Shown here: positions 46,999-58,599 of the stretch, one piece after another
Layout: each line of letters opens with the position of its first letter
Numbering within the stretch: position 1 is the first letter of the stretch
Assembly: GCA_010093605.1 (NCBI GenBank)
Contig: MU004192.1
Location: 1,067,774-1,131,773, forward strand
Length of the DNA: 64,000 bases
Direction: 5' to 3'
Source: Lophium mytilinum
Lineage: Eukaryota; Ascomycota; Dothideomycetes; Mytilinidiales; Mytilinidiaceae
The notes under the pieces: generated by a model
Told to the model about the DNA's origin: nothing
The model's input: only the letters and a program-made list of their open reading frames with translations
The model's database searches: none
Program-made: the position numbers and the translations under genes

Positions 46999-48110
46999 GC
47001 TCGCGACTGTCTACGCCGGGGCGTGGATGTAGGAAGCTGTCAGGGGCGCGGTTTGCGGATGGGTGTGTGGGAGTGGGTGAGGTTGTGGTGCGGAAATGTT
47101 TGGGGTGCGCGACGCGCTAGTTGATGCGCTGCGCTGGGGGGTTCGAAGAGGCCAGTCAGACAACGCTGGCTCGCGTCGCTGGTGGTGAGAAGAGAAGAAG
47201 GACAAGGAAACGCTCTAGCCGCCGTGGAGATGACGGGGTCGAGGAATTAAATAGGCCGTCGCGGGCAGAGAAGGAGAGACGGGGGGTGAGGTGAAAGGAA
47301 TGGGGAGAGAGGTCGGGCTTGGGGGAGGAGGCGAGCGCACGTTGGCTTTGGCTTTGGCTGCGTCACGTGGACAGCGCACTCGGGCCAATCACGAAAGCAT
47401 TCACTCAGCAGCACGGCAACACGACGGCACAAACTTCCTCAGTAACGATCATGTATTCTGGACTGCTTCGCTGCGGCAGCCCGGGGCGTCTTTATTGCTG
47501 GCTTGTATTCGCTGCCTGACGGCTACCTAGTCGCGCCTGCTGCTGCCTGCCGAGACAAGACGTTGCTGAGCCCCGCACACACTACCAACGGTCTTTTCGA
47601 AACACTCGTCCTTCTAGTGGACCGTCTAGGCCCTGGTCTGTAGCGCAAAAGGTTCCTCTCTACGCGGGTTGGTAAGAAGAGCGGACTTGCAGTGCCCGCC
47701 ATTGCCATATCGCCGTGCTGTGAGGGCCTCAGGTGACCCTCTCCTCACCCGCTCCAACCGCAGGAAAGCGGCCTCGCAGCGCGATCGGAGCACCGCCAGC
47801 CCGCCCAATAATCGCAGCAGATGCGACCAAGGAACTGGCCTCACCCCTCCTTTTTGAGAACGCTCGGTTATAGAGATAGATGTTGGATGCCGAGAAGGCA
47901 TACCACTGCCGTCCGCTTCAGTGCTAGCCCCTCGGCTGCAGCCGTGCTAAGCTTTCCACCACCAGCGCGACCACGACGCGAAACCTTGCCAGTTCAGACA
48001 CAGCTTGTTCGCCCGCCTCATCACAAAGAACCCCCATACACATAATCACTTGCCCCCCCAGAAACGGGGTGTGACTCTACGCGCCATTCTCCGCCGCGCT
48101 CACAACGCCA
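46999..48110. promoter_or_regulatory. Divergent promoter of the nucleoporin and centrin genes
   Basis: About 1.1 kb, G+C-rich. A CACGTG palindrome (47364-47369) and a CCAAT box (47385-47389) lie close together, plausible sites for bHLH and CCAAT-binding factors. No gene is supported inside. Confidence 0.5.
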
Positions 48111-48950
48111 ATGGCCACGTCCAACCACCCCAGCTATCCCTCCCGCTACACCACCGGCCTCGGACGCGCCGGCGCATCCTCCTCCGCCCCGCCAAACACC
48201 TTCAACACGCCCGCATACGGCCCCTCGGGGAAGACAGCGCAGCGCATCGAGGCGGACCGGCTGGAGGCGCAGCGGCGGGAGCGCGAGGAGCGGGAGCGAA
48301 TTATGCAGGCGGGGCAGAACCAGCTGGGGGAGTTGAGCGAAGAGCAGCGGGAAGAAATCGTCGAAGCCGTACGTCCCCAACCCCTCAAACCCTTTGAATA
48401 TCCCCAAATCCACAGTACCTCACTCGCGCGTCTGTACTCTGCGAATTGAGAGCCCAAACGCTGACCCCAGACCGCGCCCCAGTTCAACCTCTTCGACCTC
48501 GACCAAGACAAGCACATCGACTACCACGAGCTCAAAGTCGCCATGAAAGCGCTGGGCTTCGACCTGCCCAAGTCCGAGATCCACAGCATCCTCCAAGCCC
48601 ACGGCGTCCCCTCCAACCCGCAGCCGATGTCAAAGTCGAAGAACGCCGCCGGCTCGTCGCAACAGCCCTACCAGCCTCCCCCGCGCCTGCTCCTCCCTCT
48701 AGCTTCCTTCCAGACCCTCATGGCCGCGCGGATCCGTGATCGCCACCCGCAAGAGGAGATCCTGCGCGCCTTCGACCTGTTCGACGAAGGCGGCAAAGGC
48801 AGCATCACGGTACAGGATCTAAAGCGCGTCGCGCGGGAGCTGGGCGAGGGGCTGCAGGACGAGGAGCTCGAGGCGATGATTGAGGAGTTTGATATGGACG
48901 GGGACGGGGCGATTAGTCGGGATGAGTTTGTAGGGATTTGTTTGGGGTGA
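48111..48950 (+). CDS. CDC31: Centrin, EF-hand protein
   Basis: Predicted exons 48111-48368 and 48483-48950 (241 residues). I chose the acceptor at 48482 because it gives E-E-I-V-E-A followed by F-N-L-F-D-L-D-Q; an acceptor at 48470 would also stay in frame and add four residues. The ~85-residue N-terminus is basic and helical. EF-hand 1 is D-L-D-Q-D-K-H-I-D-Y-H-E and EF-hand 4 is the canonical D-M-D-G-D-G-A-I-S-R-D-E; EF-hand 3 is degenerate (D-E-G-G-K-G-S-I-T). EF-hand 2 has lost its loop and is replaced by a Ser/Pro/Gln-rich insert. Centrin acts at the spindle pole body, and in yeast also in the TREX-2 mRNA export complex at the nuclear pore. Confidence 0.9.
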
Positions 48951-49433
48951 GCAGTGAAAGAAATGCCAGCTTCATGTGAGAGTTTTGTATGACGGTGTTT
49001 AGGTCCAGCCTGGTGTGATTGGCGTTTTGGATGAGCTCTTTTGGGTGGAGGCATTGATTGCGTGTTTGGTTTAGGGAGGGGCTCAATGGTCCAACGCGAC
49101 GCGTTGGGTATGCGACGTGGTAAAAGAGAGCATCGAGTTGTTGGAGTGGAACGAGGACATCGAGCGGATGGAATGAACCAAGCCGCGTGTTTCACTCTAG
49201 ATACCACGGAGCCTTCAAAGTGGCCACGCCTTGAGCGTTCTAGTTGCTTCTGGGAGTAATTCGAGGGTAATTGATACCCGGGTCAGGATCGAGAATTGTA
49301 CCCATAGTCACGTTGCAGCACGCAAGATCGCCATTCCGAAGTCAAGGTCCTCCCACTAAGATAAATATGCACATTTGAGGGACCAGACCAAGACAAACAA
49401 ACGAAACAAGATGCAATATACAGTATGCTCACA
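48951..49433. other. Convergent 3' intergenic region
   Basis: About 480 bp between centrin and the complex I gene; nothing further is recognised. Confidence 0.5.
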
Positions 49434-51059
49434 CTACTGACCAGGCGAAATCAGCAGGCCCTTCTTGTCCGAGCCCGGGGCCCATCCTCCCGCAAAGGCC
49501 TCCGCACCATGCGCCTCCTTGTATCCCTTCACCCTCGCCTCCAACTCGGGCCTGAAATGCCTGATTAACCCCTGCAGCGGCCACGCGAACGCTTCGCCCA
49601 ATGCGCAGATGGTGTGGCCTTCGACCTGCTTGGTCAACTCCTGCAGCATGTCAATCTCACGCTCCCGAGCCATGCCCTTCTCGAACCGCTGCATGATCTG
49701 GTGCGTCCACTTTGAGCCCTCACGGCATGGCGTGCACTGCCCGCACGACTCGTGGTGGTAGAACTTGGCGAGGCGGGTAATGGCGCGGACGACGTCGGTT
49801 GACTTGTCCATGACGATAACGGCGGCAGTGCCGAGACCGGATTGGGCGTCCTTGAGGGCGTCGAAGTCCATGAGCTGGTCGCCGCACAGGTGAGCGGGCA
49901 GGATGGGCGTCGAGGATCCACCGGGGATGACGGCTTTCAGGTTATCCCAGCCGCCAATCACACCGCCGCAGTGCTTGTCGATTAGCTCGCGGAGCGGGAT
50001 GCTCATCTCCTCCTCGACGGTGCAGGGGTTGTTGACGTGACCAGAGATACAGAAGAGCTTGGTGCCGGAGTTACGCTCACGACCAAATGAATTGAACCAG
50101 TTGGCTCCTCTCCGGACGATTGTTGGGGCTACGGCAATGGTCTCGACGTTTGCGACGGTAGAAGGGCATCCAAAAAGGCCGACGGCAGCGGGGAACGGCG
50201 GCTTTAGACGAGGCTTCCCAGGCTTCCCCTCTAGAGACTCAATGAGGGAGGTCTCCTCACCGCAAACGTAGGCGCCCATTCCACGGTGGATATATATATC
50301 AAAATCGTAGCCGGATCCGCAAGCATTTTTCCCAATAAGACCGTCTTTGTAAGCTTCCTGAATAGCTCGTTGGAGGACAGTCGCTTCGTGATAGAATTCG
50401 CCGCGGATGTAGATGTAGGCAGCAGTGCAGTTCATAGCACGGCCAGCTACAAGACACCCTTCGAGGAGCTTGTGGGGATCCTTGCGCATGATTTCGCGGT
50501 CCTTGCATGTTCCGGGTTCGCCCTCATCGGCATTGACAACGAGATAGCGCGGCTTGGTGTCCTTGTCCCAGTCCTTGAAGTTCATGAATGACTGCAGACA
50601 TCAGCATTGGTCGTGGCATTTAATTGATGCAGGCATACCCATTTCATGCCCGAGGGGAATCCAGCACCACCTCGACCTCGGAGGCCGGAAGCCTTGATCT
50701 CGGAGATTATCTAGAAAGTCTGGTCAGCTATGAGTCCACCCGTCTAATTTTCTACCATGGACACCAACCCAGTCATGGCCCTTATCCAGTATTTCCTTTG
50801 TCTTATGCCAATCACCATATTTCTTAGCACTAGCCAAATCTGCACCGTGGTGTCCGTAAAGGTTCTGAAATATCCTGTCTTGATCCCTTAGACCTCCATG
50901 GACCTTCTTCGGGGCACCCTCCTGGACGGTAGCAAATCGTCTCCTTTGAGAGGGAATTGATTGGGCGGTAGAGAGTCGTGAAGCGGCAGTGGCGGACGGA
51001 AGGACGCGGTGAGAGGCGGCGCTCAGCGACTGCGACGAGGGGGCATGCCGTGCGAGCAT
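49434..51059 (-). CDS. nuo51: NADH:ubiquinone oxidoreductase 51 kDa subunit
   Basis: Predicted exons (coding order) 51059-50769, 50710-50639 and 50591-49434, 506 residues. Introns are 58 and 47 bp; the first has an unusual GTTGGT donor. The first ~47 residues are Arg/Ser/Ala-rich, a mitochondrial presequence ending near Q-R-R-R-F-A-T. NADH and FMN sites are seen as [12 protein letters not shown] and [12 protein letters not shown], then the [11 protein letters not shown] motif. The [4Fe-4S] cluster N3 is ligated by [12 protein letters not shown] and a Cys in H-T-I-C-A-L-G-E-A. It is the NADH-oxidising subunit of respiratory complex I at the matrix arm. The length fits the family. Confidence 0.95.
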
Positions 51060-52046
51060 GGTGGCCAGTATTGGGCTTAATTCAGCTGCAATTGAGGCCC
51101 TTCCGGCGTTGATAGAGCAGAGGGGAGAGGTTTGCGGCGGGTCGGCTTCGATGATGCGACGATGGACGTTGATTTGAGGCGACCTCGTAAGGGACTTGGC
51201 AAGCGCTGTGATTGGTCTGGGAGTAGCCCCATATGAGTTCGTCAACATCAAAACAGCTGCGACATCTCCGCTGAACTTACTACAACGACGTCGCGTCTAC
51301 AAAAAGGTCTCGAATGCGATCACTCTATAGCTCCTCACACTCACATCACATCTCATCTAACTAACCTCGAGCTCACTAACGTCAATCAAGCGGTTGACCA
51401 CCTCGCCTGCTGATATTGTCACGACGCTGGAGACCTCCTCGTAGCTTCAATGTCAGACCGCATTGCCGAAGACACCGGCATGACTGGCACATGGTAGACT
51501 CACGAAACCCAGCTGACAGCTCATACCCGGAAGAATTTGGGACGAGAGCAGTTTGGGACAGCATAGCTCGACATGCCTCAAATTTGCTACTGAGTGTTCA
51601 GCATCTGACTCTAGTCGTGCTGATTAGAAGGCTACCTGGAAGCTCTCCAGATCCCTCTTCGATCTGGGCATCGCCTCGAGGACTCATTCTATCCGGCTGC
51701 CAGAAGTTCTCAATTCTACGACTCTGCTGTCGGACTGCCCCAGTATTCTGGATCCACTCGACCAGTTAGGTGACTTCTCAAAGCTATCCATTAACTTCTC
51801 TCAAAGCCATCACCACCTCAAACATCTCGGAATTTCTGCCAAGATCAGTCAACTCCAAGGTCACTTTTGACTAGACAGTCTCATGGCATCTCCCACTTTC
51901 ACCTCATCTAGTTTCAGAGCTCTTCATTCTGGGTCAATTTCCTATCCTATTCACCTCGGAGCTCAAGTTAGCTCCTTCAGTATATCACTCTGCTCATTCA
52001 CAAATCACCTCGAAGGTGACCTGACGGCGCCAAGAATCTGCCCAAG
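51060..52046. promoter_or_regulatory. Divergent intergenic region
   Basis: About 990 bp between the complex I gene and the orphan gene at 52047. Small frames occur (for example 51416-51769) without a credible start or family match. Confidence 0.4.
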
Positions 52047-53030
52047 ATGCCCTACAAGCGTGCCGAATCAGTCGTGTCGGATCCTGCAATCTTGGATGCT
52101 CCTCATTGCCCGCCGATCATGTCTGACGGTAATCGGGACCGCTCGATTTGGCGTCCTGCGGATGGAAATGGGGATCCAAACCGGGAATTATTTATGAGGT
52201 CCTTCCTCAACAAATGGGGCCACCCAACATGGAAGCTTTTCATTGGAGATGTGGCGGACGAGATCGAACCGACCAAAAATGAACCGCCTCGCCACGTGTA
52301 TCTGGACGACAAGGCGGCGTACACGATTCTCAACCACAAAGCGTACACCGCACGCGAGCGATACCAATACTGGGCCTTCGACTTCAATCGTCAGGGCATG
52401 ATCCGGACTAATAGACCCAATCGTGGTCGGCCCGTGTACCAAGACGAGCATCAGCTCTCCTTTGCCAGCGCTCCTCAGCTGAATAGGCCTATCAAATACA
52501 TATTCTCTGGTGGCCTGTCCACGACTCAAGTCCCTGTGCGCACCAATTCGACTCACTCCCAGAACGCGGCTCAAAGTCGAAGCTCTCACGAACCCACCTC
52601 CTATGACCTTTCCGGGAGCTTCAAACATCCGGAAGGACGGCCAGGATTGTCAGAAACGCCCTTCAATTCGAAGCCTGAAATGGCTCCACTCGTCGCGGCC
52701 TCTGAAAACGGAGCAGATCGGCCATCGTTCTGCGCTGCGTCTACCGCTAATACAGGTGGCCTGGCTATACCCAAGGCTGCTCCAAAAGCTCATAATCCGG
52801 CCTCAAATACCGCTCTTTGGGCTTCGACCGATTCAGAGCAAGTCCAAGATAGCGCTGCCGGAACTCGGGTTCTCTCCAAGTCTCTCAATCGCAGCACTTT
52901 GAAAAGATCTTTGTCGCAGGCCAAAATGACCCAAGCCACCCCGGACACCATCAAGAAACGCCAAAAGAGATCTGCAGGCTCAGGTTCGGGATCTAGTAAT
53001 TCAATCTACTGCTCGAGAGATGGGATTTGA
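52047..53030 (+). CDS. Hypothetical protein
   Basis: Single exon, 327 residues. An N-terminal part (about 40-125) is the most ordered: it is rich in Trp, Tyr and Phe, with W-G-H-P-T-W-K-L-F-I-G-D and Y-Q-Y-W-A-F-D-F-N. The remainder is Ser/Thr/Ala/Pro-rich and probably disordered, with a basic K-K-R-Q-K-R tract near the end that could be a nuclear localisation signal. I do not recognise a family, see no signal peptide or membrane helix and assign no function. It lies between the divergent complex I gene and the convergent thiolase gene. The open frame is long for chance and the codons fit the neighbouring genes, so it is probably real. Confidence 0.6.
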   Translation: MPYKRAESVVSDPAILDAPHCPPIMSDGNRDRSIWRPADGNGDPNRELFMRSFLNKWGHPTWKLFIGDVADEIEPTKNEPPRHVYLDDKAAYTILNHKAYTARERYQYWAFDFNRQGMIRTNRPNRGRPVYQDEHQLSFASAPQLNRPIKYIFSGGLSTTQVPVRTNSTHSQNAAQSRSSHEPTSYDLSGSFKHPEGRPGLSETPFNSKPEMAPLVAASENGADRPSFCAASTANTGGLAIPKAAPKAHNPASNTALWASTDSEQVQDSAAGTRVLSKSLNRSTLKRSLSQAKMTQATPDTIKKRQKRSAGSGSGSSNSIYCSRDGI

Positions 53031-53237
53031 GGCTTTGAAGGTTCAAGTTTGCACAATGGTTTGGGTCTCTGTTCCTCCCCCACACGTTGCAAAATACTCA
53101 TTGGATGAATTATAGTCTTGGTTCTTCAATTTTGGCGTCTATGTACATAGCAGTGGATATCTCTGCCAACCTTCCAGGCAAGATGCTCTGATTTCCCCCA
53201 AAATGGCTTTCAAATGCGATTCAAATTTCCATCCGGC

Positions 53238-54663
53238 TTATAAGTCTGCATGTGCGACTCTCTGTACAATGATACCTGTGGCAGCTCCTCCGCCATTGCA
53301 GATTGCCGCCACGCCGTACTGACCAACCTCGAGCTGGTGCACTAACGTTACCAATATCCTGCTACCAGAGCTACCCAGTGCGTGACCGAGCGCGATGGCT
53401 CCTCCCCTTGGGTTCACGTTGTCACCGGTGAGGCCTATGATCTTCGCATTGGCTTTAATGACCGCAGCGAAGGCCTCGTTGAACTCCCAAACACTAATAT
53501 CCTCCTTCGTAAGCCCGGACTGCGCAAGAATCTTCTTCACAACCTCCGCCGGCGCAATCGGGAAATCAATCGGATCTGTCACCATCGTCAGCACAGGCTT
53601 CACCTCAATAGCCTCCCAAAAGCACTTACCAACAGCCGCATCCGCATACGTCACAATCCGTGCCAACACCCGACTATCCTTCCCAAACTCCTTCGCCATC
53701 TCCCCACTCGCGAGCACCAACGCACTCCCACCATCACTAAACGCCGACGCATTCGCCGCCGTCACCGTCCCCGTCCCATCCCTCACAAACGCCGGCTTCA
53801 GCGTCGGCAGCTTCTCCAGCTTCAGCTTATTATACCCCTCATCCTCCGTCACCACCGTCTCTCCCTTCCGTCCCTTAACCGTCACCGGCGCAACCTCCTC
53901 GGTAAACTGCCCCGCCTTCCACGCCGCCTGCGCCCGCTCGTACGTCCGCACCGCAAACGCATCCTGCTCCTCGCGGCCAATCTCAAACTTCTTCGCCGTG
54001 TTCTCCGCGCAGTTCCCCATGTGGATCTGGTTGTACACGTCCCACAACCCGTCGCCCACCAGCCCGTCCGCGAGCTTCTGGTCCCCGAAGGCGGGTTGCT
54101 GGCTCGCGCGGGACAGGTAGTACGGCACCCGCGTCATGTTCTCGAAGCCGCCCGCGATTTGCGCGTCGGCGTGGCCGAGCTCGATCGCGCTCGCGGCGAG
54201 GGTCACGGCTTTTAGCCCTGAGGAGCACACTTTGTTGATGGTGGTTGCTTCGACGTGGGTCGGTAGGCCCGCGAAGATGGCGGCTTGTCGCGCGGGCGCT
54301 TGGCCGAGGCCTGCGGAGAGCACGTTGCCCATGTAGACGGCGGAGATTTTGGAGATGGGGAGGGCGGTTTTGGCGAGGGCGGCTTTTATGGCGGTTGCGC
54401 CGAGGGAGGGGGCGGGGACGGTGGTGAAGGCGCCGTTGAACTGGGGACATAGTCAGCTTCTGAAACTCTAGGTAAAGAAAGGGAAGGTTTGAGGGGTGGA
54501 AGGGAGCACGTACAACACCGGTAGGCGTCCGCGCCGCGCTGAGGATATACGCATCGCGAATCTCCTTCTGCGCGGGGCGCGCGGTGCTGAAGTGGCGCTG
54601 GACGGCGGAGAGGCGGGTGCTCGCGGTGGTGGAAGTCATCCTGCGGAAAGCTGCTGAAGACAT
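53238..54663 (-). CDS. Acetyl-CoA acetyltransferase, mitochondrial
   Basis: Predicted exons (coding order) 54663-54514 and 54440-53238 (450 residues); one 73 bp intron GTACGT...CCCAG. A presequence (about 1-34, Arg/Ser/Thr-rich) precedes the thiolase fold. The nucleophile is in N-K-V-C-S-S-G-L (about residue 122). The catalytic His is in [14 protein letters not shown], the second Cys in [11 protein letters not shown] near the C-terminus. It condenses two acetyl-CoA or thiolyses acetoacetyl-CoA. The presequence favours a role in mitochondrial ketone/isoleucine metabolism rather than the cytosolic ergosterol pathway. Its 3' half has G-rich codons, whereas the 5' half is C-rich. Confidence 0.92.
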
Positions 54664-55397
54664 TTCTGCAGAGTATACGCACGGTCGAAAAGCTTTGGGA
54701 GAAAAGAAAAAAATTAGAAGGACTGGCTTTCGGGGGGAAGAAAGCGGGTAGGGTCGTCACATTGTTGGTGGTTTATGAGAGGCTCTGGCGGGCGGAGCTG
54801 TGAGAACGTGGGGAATGCTCCGCGGTTCCTCGGTCCAAAACCGATAATTTTCGGCTTGCGTCGCTTTTAGCTGCGTAGTGGAATGTAATCATAAACGGGA
54901 TTATTAAACTGGTAGGTGTTTTGCCTCAAGCTCTAGGAGTCTCGTGGACATATTTTGTCAAAAAATGCTTCGGAATGAAACTGAGCAGTCAGGATATATC
55001 ACGTGACTCGGACGGACTAATGCGATGTCGCTATAACTATGAGTGACTTTAGGGATGCTCGAAGAAATACCAAGGGTACTTGACCAAGTCATCATATGCA
55101 ATACTTTTGTGTTTAAACATGTGCTTGCAGAGTTTGCAGTATACACGCCAATCCGGGCTACCGGATACAGAACCGAATGGTGAATTTGAAGTAGTACAAG
55201 TATAAAGGGCCCTTCAACTTCAAGATCCTTCGTATTTTCTATCTATCAAGCAAGTCGTCATTAGACAGCGCTTCCCAGAGTGGCCTCGCCAAATAATGTA
55301 ATCTGCAAAACATCAGAAAGCCAACATGGTGATAACGCTATGGGTAACATGGCCTCGTCCGAACCAGTAGGAAAGTGAGGAGAAACTTAGTCCCCAA
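54664..55397. other. Intergenic, 5' of thiolase and 3' of QNS1
   Basis: 730 bp holding the thiolase promoter and the QNS1 3' flank. Nothing else is recognised. Confidence 0.5.
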
Positions 55398-57524
55398 TCA
55401 CTTCGCGGCCCTTTTTTCAATCCTCTCTACCTCATCATCAATCTTTTTGAACGACCAGCTCTCAAAGAATGGAGGATACAAGAACGGCCTCAGATCGAAC
55501 CTATTATCATCTGGACTGTACCCCTCAGCATGATACGCGGGCGTCATAGTGGTCATCTTATGCCGATTGATTGCATAGAAGTGGTTGAATCTCTTGACCT
55601 TGACTGCAGTCTCCCGTGGCGAGCACTTGTCCTTCCATTCGTGCACCAGTCGTTGGAACATGCCGTAGGGACCGAGTTTGGCCTCCTTTCGTAGCTTGCC
55701 GAAGACGGATAGCTCGTCATAGGTCATGCCCATGTCAGCTTCGTCGGATTGCACGTAGTCCTCCATTATCGGCTCCAATTCTGCGGTCGGAATGGCGTGG
55801 ATGAATTCGGTTAGGATAGGGAGGGAGAAAGCATCGCTGGCCCACGCGATGAAAGCTTTGAGATCTGTCTTGGAGATAGAGCCGATGGGATTGATATCTG
55901 CACTACTGCAGTCGTACTTCGTCAGGTAACCTCGAAGGCACTCATCGACGTTGGCAGAACCGAGGACAAGTAACGAGCCACCACCGGGTCGTTTTCGAAC
56001 AGTAGGCAACATCTGTGCGAAGTAGTAGGCAGTGACCATGCGCGTCCGAGCCTGGATGTTTTGGAGCGCGAGGTTTTCCGTCGCTGAGCCGCCATGAACT
56101 TTGAATTGAGGTTCAAAGCCGGTCGATTGCGTAAGGAGATTCTTCTCTGCATTAAAGACAGTGTCGATATTCATGTCTGTATGATAAGCACCGATATCAG
56201 CAGCCAAGCGTTGTGCTCTACTGCGTGTCTCGACCGAGGACTGCTTTTCCATGCCCATGTAGACGGTGTGAAAGATGTTCTTGCACAGTTCTTCCGGAGT
56301 TTGAGGAAGCCAACCTTCATCCTCAAACGCACCAGCGATGCGTTGAACGTCCGCGATCACTTGAGCGTTTCCGGCTTTGATAGCTTCAATCACGATGCGG
56401 CACATACTGAAGACTATCGCAGCCGTAGCACATGAGTCAATGCCGCCGCTCAATGGTACGAGAAATCCAGCAGCTTTAGAACGTCGGAGGTAGTCCCATA
56501 GCCAGCAGGCTGGGCCCATGGCAATCTCTTCTTGCGGTGTGTGGTACCTTGGGGCAAGCTTTAGTGAAGGGGCTATGAAAGGATCGATGTCGTCGGCGTC
56601 AGAGGAGAGGCTAAAGTTGGTCTCGATGCGCTGATACGTTGGAGCTTGTATGGCTTGAAGCGCCCGACTAGGAGCAAAGCGGTATGCGCGAACTTCCTCA
56701 ATATCGCAAGTCGCGGTTACAACCTCAACGTCGTTGAGAGAGAATTGAGTTCCTTGAGCAACAATATCTCCATTGATGATGATCATAGCAGAGCCATCGT
56801 AGTAGAGGCGGTCGCCGTCACATCCCTGCTGATTTGCGTAGAGGTAGATTCCGCCGCTCTTTCTAGTAGCTTCCAGGATCAAAGACATTCTGACATCGAG
56901 CTTCCGGAGTGTGTGATGAGATCCAGAAGAGTTAGTGAAGACCTCAACGCCATTTAGACCCATGTCGATATGAGGTGCCTTTGGCGTGAAGAGTTCTTCG
57001 CAAGTTTCGAAACCCAGACATGTGTCCGGCGTCGAAAGAACGCAGTCTCCGAAGGGCACCTTGACCGCACCTTGAATGAGTTGGATCTTGCGGGGCAGGT
57101 AGTACTCCTCAACATGTTGAGGCCTCTCCCAAGGTGAGAAATATCGCATTTCGCGGTAGTTCCCGTCGTTCGCGAGCCAGAGCTTTGGGCGGATCATCAA
57201 GATCTTGGAGTCTAGAGCGATGATACGGCAGTTGTAGCGGTTGTTCCGGTGAAGGATTGGCATTCCAATGTCAAGAATGATCCCTTGACATGACTTGTCT
57301 GTCAGGATGCGCTCTAGCATCTCCCAGCAGTGGAGGTATAGGTCTTGCTCCAGGAAGTGGTCAAGACAACCGTAACCACAGATCTCGAGCTCAGGGCCAC
57401 ACCTCAGACTAGCGCCAGCGGCTTTGGCTTCTTGGATGCTCTGGATAATCCGGGCAGTGTTGCCTTCGAAGTCCAAAGCCCATTGATTGAGAGAACATGT
57501 CGCCAACGTAATGAGATGGCCCAT
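55398..57524 (-). CDS. QNS1: Glutamine-dependent NAD+ synthetase
   Basis: Single exon of 708 residues from the ATG at 57524 (MGHLITLAT); this start is where the family begins, although the frame is open further upstream. The N-terminal half is a nitrilase-type glutaminase with the Glu-Lys-Cys triad: Glu in [10 protein letters not shown] (about residue 44), Lys in R-P-K-L-W-L (about 115) and Cys in F-E-T-C-E-E-L (about 176). The C-terminal half is the ATP-pyrophosphatase NAD synthase, with the PP-loop P-L-S-G-G-I-D-S-C and G-S-A-N-V-D-E-C-L. It amidates nicotinic acid adenine dinucleotide to NAD+ with glutamine. The length is close to the yeast enzyme. No intron is needed. Confidence 0.95.
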   Translation of the reverse strand: MGHLITLATCSLNQWALDFEGNTARIIQSIQEAKAAGASLRCGPELEICGYGCLDHFLEQDLYLHCWEMLERILTDKSCQGIILDIGMPILHRNNRYNCRIIALDSKILMIRPKLWLANDGNYREMRYFSPWERPQHVEEYYLPRKIQLIQGAVKVPFGDCVLSTPDTCLGFETCEELFTPKAPHIDMGLNGVEVFTNSSGSHHTLRKLDVRMSLILEATRKSGGIYLYANQQGCDGDRLYYDGSAMIIINGDIVAQGTQFSLNDVEVVTATCDIEEVRAYRFAPSRALQAIQAPTYQRIETNFSLSSDADDIDPFIAPSLKLAPRYHTPQEEIAMGPACWLWDYLRRSKAAGFLVPLSGGIDSCATAAIVFSMCRIVIEAIKAGNAQVIADVQRIAGAFEDEGWLPQTPEELCKNIFHTVYMGMEKQSSVETRSRAQRLAADIGAYHTDMNIDTVFNAEKNLLTQSTGFEPQFKVHGGSATENLALQNIQARTRMVTAYYFAQMLPTVRKRPGGGSLLVLGSANVDECLRGYLTKYDCSSADINPIGSISKTDLKAFIAWASDAFSLPILTEFIHAIPTAELEPIMEDYVQSDEADMGMTYDELSVFGKLRKEAKLGPYGMFQRLVHEWKDKCSPRETAVKVKRFNHFYAINRHKMTTMTPAYHAEGYSPDDNRFDLRPFLYPPFFESWSFKKIDDEVERIEKRAAK

Positions 57525-57954
57525 GGTGAAGAGGGGCTGAGGAAAGTAATGACTATGAGAAGAAAGCAAACACTAGGCTTGGTGTAGTTGCAGGCTTTAG
57601 GGTGTACTTTTCGCAGGCCTGAAGTAGAAAGGAGGCAGACTCTTGGATATAAAGAGCGAGGCGGATGTTGAACTGCTTAGTGAATGTGACGAGAAGATGA
57701 TAGGTCCAGGCCGCCACTTTGATCTTGAGGCCGCCGAATCGCGGAGGGCAAGTCTAGCCGAAGCTCCTCCTATCACCCGAACTCTCATTAGTAGTAACAA
57801 GACACAACTTCGGGCAGGCTATCTTTCTTGTTTCGTGCCAATTACAATCAGGTGCTAAGGGATCACAAACAGTGCCAAGCAGGCTCACGGTCACCAGGCG
57901 GAGTTTCTCAATTCAAGCTCTCAGGTAATTAATGTCTTCTTAAATCCTTTCGAA

Positions 57955-58440
57955 CGCATTAGAACACCTCTAACGGTGCGGAGTGAGAGGTTGCCTAGAT
58001 TTTTATCAACGCAGTATACTAGGACACAAGTTTGAGCATGTCATCTTCTACAGCTCGTCTCGTTTTATAGTAATAAGCTGAAGCACCACCAACGGCGGTA
58101 AGTAGGTCGACTTTTAGCGTGCGAGACTGCTCTGGTTTAAGCTGTTAAGGACTTTATATCTTCTAAGAATTATTAAGATGCGTTGAAGCACCTCTAACGG
58201 TGGTAAGCGACTCTATATAGACTTGAATTAAGGCACCGTACAAGGTTCGGGCATGCCGTCTTCTACATCTCGTCTCGATTTATAATATTGCGCTGGAACA
58301 CCACCAACGGCGGCAAGTAGGTCGACTGTCAGCGTGCGAAACTGCTCTAGTATAAGCTCTCAAGGGCTCTAGATCTTCTAAAAAACCATTAAGATATCTT
58401 AGAGCACCTCTAACGGTGGTAAGCGACTGTATTTAGACTT
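57955..58440. repeat. Dimeric ~216 bp tandem repeat
   Basis: CACCTCTAACGGTG at 57965, 58189 and 58405 alternates with CACCACCAACGGCGG at 58084 and 58299. The half-steps are about 105-119 bp and the full step 215-224 bp. Both cores are followed by GTAAG- or CAAG-like bases and are variants of the same core as in the next array. Confidence 0.8.
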
Positions 58441-58599
58441 TTGGCAAGGCACCATACTGCTCTATCAACACCTACTTGCACCTTTCCACCGCTGCTCGTA
58501 ATGCTTCAATATACTTACAAAAACCCGTTAAGAATCAATCGCACCTCTAGTGTGTACACCCATCTACCAGCGTCTGAAGGGCTCTGGCAGGTTATTGGG

